Part shown: positions 56,202-58,780 of the stretch, in pieces
How positions within the stretch are numbered: the first letter of the stretch is position 1
Layout: the number at the start of each line of letters is the position of its first letter
Source of the DNA: PCRC01 sp040384665
GTDB lineage: Bacteria; Pseudomonadota; Gammaproteobacteria; Burkholderiales; Burkholderiaceae_C
NCBI GenBank assembly: GCA_040384665.1
Contig: JAZKIY010000037.1
Span: 1-58,780 of the forward strand
DNA length: 58,780 nucleotides
Reading direction: 5' to 3'
Notes under the pieces: generated by a model
The model's database searches: none
What the model saw: the letters and a program-made list of their open reading frames with translations, nothing else
What the model was told of the DNA's origin: nothing
Made by a program: the position numbers and the translations under genes

Positions 56202-57089
56202 ATGGCCAAGATTCACCTCCCCAAAAGCATCAAGCGTTTCAAAGACTGGTCCCGCCACATCCGCAGGCTGCACCTGGTGCTGCCGCTCTGGTGGCGCAAC
56301 CGGATGTCCCGGCAACCCATTGTGCAGAGCAACGGGCCAGCGGTCAGCCTGACCACTTATGGAACCCGAACACGCCGCGTCTACCTGGCCATTGAGTCGA
56401 TCGGGCGTGGCCACCTGCGGCCCAGCACGGTCACCTTGTGGCTTGACGAGGTGGCGGTCTTCAACCAGCTGCCCCTGGAACTGCAGCGCCTGGTGCAGCG
56501 CGGGTTGACAGTTCGGCTGACGCAGAACTACGGCCCGCACAAAAAATACTACCCACAGGTGATTTCAGAGACCGGCGACACGCGCCTGCCACTGGTCACA
56601 GCCGACGACGACACCCTGTACCCCGCCCACTGGCTGGCCACGCTGTCCGCCGCCCACACCCGTGAGCCCGGGCTGGTGCATTGCTGGCGCGCCAAACGCA
56701 TCCAGACAACGCCCAACGGCATCGCGCCTTACAACCAATGGCCGGACTGTGGCGACAACCTCGCCTCGCATGCGCATTTTGCGATTGGCTGCTCCGGGGT
56801 CATCTACCCGCCGCGCCTGCAAGCCGCACTGGCAGCGGCAGGCGATGGCTTCATGCAGACCTGCCCCAAGGCAGACGACCTCTGGCTGCACCTGCACAGC
56901 CTCCGCAATGGCTTCAAGGTGCGCCAGATCCAGCCCCGCGCTGTTGACTTTCCGTGCATTCCCGGCACCGAGTCGGTGGGTCTGGTCAACTTCAATGTGA
57001 ATGAGAACGGCAACGACCTGCAGCTGCTGGCAACCTACACCCAGGGCGACATCAGCGCCGTCCTGGCGGCCGCGCGGTCTGGCCCCTGA
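56202..57089 (+). CDS. glycosyltransferase-like protein (DDD motif)
   Basis: A 295-residue protein with a nucleotide-sugar-type motif LVTADDDTLYPAHWL (Asp135-137) and the block AVSLTTYGTRTRRVYLAIES typical of a GT superfamily group found in capsule and LPS clusters. The first ~35 residues are basic (KSIKRFKDWSRHIRRLHL). No signal peptide. It starts 42 bases after the previous GT. Its 3' end overlaps the convergent O-antigen ligase by 38 bases. Donor and acceptor unknown. Confidence 0.75.
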   Translation: MAKIHLPKSIKRFKDWSRHIRRLHLVLPLWWRNRMSRQPIVQSNGPAVSLTTYGTRTRRVYLAIESIGRGHLRPSTVTLWLDEVAVFNQLPLELQRLVQRGLTVRLTQNYGPHKKYYPQVISETGDTRLPLVTADDDTLYPAHWLATLSAAHTREPGLVHCWRAKRIQTTPNGIAPYNQWPDCGDNLASHAHFAIGCSGVIYPPRLQAALAAAGDGFMQTCPKADDLWLHLHSLRNGFKVRQIQPRAVDFPCIPGTESVGLVNFNVNENGNDLQLLATYTQGDISAVLAAARSGP

Positions 57090-58326
57090 CGCGCAGGCCC
57101 TGCAGCATGCCGTACAGGGCGATCAACGGGAACAGGTAAAACATGTTCCCGCTGTTGTGCGAGAAAAAGGCCTGCGTCCAGCCAAACCCCACGTAGCTGG
57201 CCGACAGCAACACGGCGCAGCTGCGCACGGTCAGCTCGGCCGCATGCGCTTGCTCACCCGCACAGCGCGCCATGCGGCGGCGCGTGGGCCAGAAGATCCA
57301 CAAGGGAATGGCGTAAAACAACACCAACCCGGTCACCCCCACCAGCCCCCGTTTGGCAAACGCGTCCAGCAATTCGTTGTGGGCATGGGTGAAGTTCAGC
57401 AACACCGGTGGGTAGGAGCCGGCTTCCACGCGGCGGATTTTTTCCTTTTCATAGCCAGCTTTGCCACCCCAGCCAAGCAACGGCCGGTCGGTTCCCATGT
57501 CCCATGCCAGACGCCAGTGCGCCAGACGCTGCCCCACCGAGGTGTTCGCGTCGCCCGTCGTTTGGTAGGCATGGATTTCGTTGCCAGCTTCGGCAAAGCG
57601 TTCCGACAACGTGGCCCGAAACGGCAATGCACCCAACACCAGCAACACCACACCGGCCACCACAGCCCCCAGACTGCGCCTGAAGTTGAACTGCTCTCTG
57701 GCCAGCCACAGGCACAGCGGCAGCAGCAGCACCAAAGCCAGCCAGCCGCCACGTGACTGCGACAGCAACGAACCGAGGAACCCCAGGACCGTGGCCGCGG
57801 CCGCGGCCAACCGCCAGTGCCATGGCCACCGACGCCAGTGGATCAGCGCAATCGCCAGCGCCATGGTGCCCAGCAGCAGGCTGAGGTTGCCAAACTGGAT
57901 TTCATTGGTGAACCCATGGGCACGTTTCCTGGCAAACGCGGCCATCTGGACAAATGCCATGAGGCCACTGGCCGATGCGCCCACCAACACACCCGCCATC
58001 CAGGCCCGCGGGCTTGGGGGAAAGCAGGCCACGAACCCGACGCACAGCAGCGCGAAGGTGTACTTCGCGGGCATCTCGAACGAGCTGACGCGCTGGGTGT
58101 CGATCTCCAGAAACCAGAGCGCCCCCATCGCCACGATGGCTGCCATCAGCCACCGGCCGTGTGTGTCAGACGGCCAGACCGGGTAGCGGCGCAGTCCGAC
58201 CAACGCGCACAACAACAGCATTGCCGCGCCATACGAGTAACCGGAAGGCAGGCACAGCGCGAGCGCCGGCAGCGCAAAAGCACCGAGGCTGGCGCCGCGC
58301 TGAAGGGAGGTGTCTAGACGGTGCAT
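57052..58326 (-). CDS. O-antigen ligase / polymerase family (WaaL/Wzy_C)
   Basis: A 424-residue membrane protein with about eleven helices, starting ALPALALCLPSGYSYGAAML. The Wzy_C loop is present, with the conserved His in HNELLDAFAKRGLVGVTGL preceded by the periplasmic RPLLGWGGKAGYEKEK. WaaL transfers O-antigen chains from the lipid carrier to lipid A-core. ATG 58326 (MHRLDTSLQRG). It lies downstream of ilvE and the zinc-finger gene, on the same strand. Waa L versus another Wzy_C ligase cannot be separated. Confidence 0.85.
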   Translation of the reverse strand: MHRLDTSLQRGASLGAFALPALALCLPSGYSYGAAMLLLCALVGLRRYPVWPSDTHGRWLMAAIVAMGALWFLEIDTQRVSSFEMPAKYTFALLCVGFVACFPPSPRAWMAGVLVGASASGLMAFVQMAAFARKRAHGFTNEIQFGNLSLLLGTMALAIALIHWRRWPWHWRLAAAAATVLGFLGSLLSQSRGGWLALVLLLPLCLWLAREQFNFRRSLGAVVAGVVLLVLGALPFRATLSERFAEAGNEIHAYQTTGDANTSVGQRLAHWRLAWDMGTDRPLLGWGGKAGYEKEKIRRVEAGSYPPVLLNFTHAHNELLDAFAKRGLVGVTGLVLFYAIPLWIFWPTRRRMARCAGEQAHAAELTVRSCAVLLSASYVGFGWTQAFFSHNSGNMFYLFPLIALYGMLQGLRVRGQTARPPGRR

Positions 58327-58387
58327 GGGGTCGTGCCGATTGGGCACCGCACGGTGCCACAACAGCGGCGGCCTTGAACGCCGGGTC

Positions 58388-58594
58388 TCAGTGCCCGTGC
58401 CCGACCACTTCGCCCGCTTTGAGCCGGTATTCCGTGCCGCAGTACGGGCACTTGGCTGCACCGGTGTGGGCCACGTCCAGGTAGACCTTGGGGTGGCTGT
58501 TCCAGAGTTTCATGTCGGCCTTGGGGCTGGGGCAGAAGACACCGCCTTGGGCGTTGAGGTCTTTGGCCAGCAGTTCAACGGGTGCGTTGCTCAT
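58388..58594 (-). CDS. CHCC-type zinc-finger protein
   Basis: A 68-residue protein with the zf-CHCC pattern: Cys in GGVFCPSPKADMKLWNSHP, His in the same block and CPYCGTEYRL. This small family includes NDUFS6-like proteins. Start 58594 (MSNAPVELLAKDL). It begins 19 bases after the ilvE stop, so probably shares that transcript. The open frame upstream to 58726 lies in ilvE. Confidence 0.9.
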   Translation of the reverse strand: MSNAPVELLAKDLNAQGGVFCPSPKADMKLWNSHPKVYLDVAHTGAAKCPYCGTEYRLKAGEVVGHGH

Positions 58595-58613
58595 ATCGTG
58601 TCCCTGAAGCGCA

Positions 58614-58780
58614 TCAGACCTTCGCCAGCCAGTGCGCGTATTTCGGATTGCGGCCATTGACGATGTCAAAAAACGCGCTCTGGATCTTCTCGGTGATGGG
58701 GCCACGCGAACCGCTGCCCAGTTCAATGCGGTCGAGCTCGCGGATCGGCGTGACTTCGGCAGCGGTGCCGGTGAAGAAGG
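58614..58780 (-). CDS. ilvE: branched-chain amino acid aminotransferase, 3' part (partial)
   Basis: The minus strand reads FFTGTAAEVTPIRELDRIEL and then GPITEKIQSAFFDIVNG, ending AHWLAKV, followed by TGA (complement of 58614-58616). FFTGTAAEVTPI is the class IV aminotransferase signature that positions PLP. The rest lies beyond the right edge. It catalyses the last step of isoleucine, leucine and valine synthesis. Confidence 0.95.
   Translation of the reverse strand, partial: FFTGTAAEVTPIRELDRIELGSGSRGPITEKIQSAFFDIVNGRNPKYAHWLAKV

Overview
This 58.8 kb window is a gene-dense piece of a high-GC bacterial chromosome, most probably from a betaproteobacterium of the Comamonadaceae (Burkholderiales). 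I infer that from the protein families and the gene order (str operon edge; gatCAB divergent from mreBCD-mrdA; two DUF4148 proteins; hemB beside a hemJ-like gene; a split YeeE/YedE pair with a metallo-beta-lactamase-fold protein; a waaL / zinc-finger / ilvE edge). No search was possible, so genus and species are left open. It looks like core and lineage-specific chromosome: no insertion sequence, phage, integrase, CRISPR array, tRNA or rRNA was seen.

Layout. 1-3.4 kb (mostly minus): start of rpsG, rpsL with a strong promoter, a dacA-type PBP, an alpha/beta hydrolase and xthA. 3.4-4.8 kb (plus): pyrE, divergent from xthA with almost no spacer, then a DUF4124-like coiled-coil protein. 4.86-8.1 kb (minus): gatB, gatA, gatC. 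8.4-12.9 kb (plus): mreB, a terminator-like hairpin, mreC, mreD, mrdA. 12.9-15.9 kb: a TSUP exporter (minus), then amtB with a readable sigma-54 promoter and NtrC site, and a small partner gene. 15.9-21.8 kb (minus): a GMC oxidoreductase and mmsA pair (likely 3-hydroxypropionate or related alcohol/semialdehyde catabolism), a sorbosone-dehydrogenase-like lipoprotein and a transglutaminase-like protein. 22.0-25.3 kb (plus): ahpC, ahpF, a VF530 protein, a GST. 25.4-27.9 kb: a sulfur-handling locus (two YeeE/YedE halves and DUF599, divergent from an MBL-fold protein). 27.8-35.2 kb: a MaiA-like GST, a methyltransferase and a complete RND efflux operon (adaptor, pump, outer-membrane channel). 35.4-41.4 kb: a large multidomain lipoprotein divergent from a four-gene MCE (Mla-like) lipid transporter. 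41.4-44.8 kb: a frame-disrupted cupin, MaoC, SDR, dienelactone hydrolase and amidohydrolase genes. 44.8-52.2 kb: two DUF4148 proteins, CorA/ZntB-type transporter, hemB/hemJ, VanZ, a [2Fe-2S] protein, an M48 protease and an AmpG-like permease. 52.4-58.8 kb: a LysR regulator, an OmpR-type two-component system followed by two glycosyltransferases, a convergent O-antigen ligase, a zinc-finger protein and the 3' end of ilvE.

Cell-envelope work links many of the genes: peptidoglycan shape and trimming (mreBCD, mrdA, dacA, AmpG), lipid traffic (MCE operon), LPS/O-antigen assembly (55-58 kb) and efflux. Genes are packed tightly: several convergent pairs overlap at their 3' ends and several operons use 4-bp ATGA overlaps.

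The most unusual signal is a family of about 65-bp interspersed repeats, five copies (near 4.8, 19.4, 25.4, 40.7 and 43.9 kb), each with a conserved core and a 3' hairpin. All five sit exactly at the end of a coding sequence. Two supply the start codon region and N-terminal residues of exported proteins, two supply C-termini, and one abuts a stop codon. The second most useful signal is the sigma-54/NtrC architecture of amtB, which also moves its start codon.
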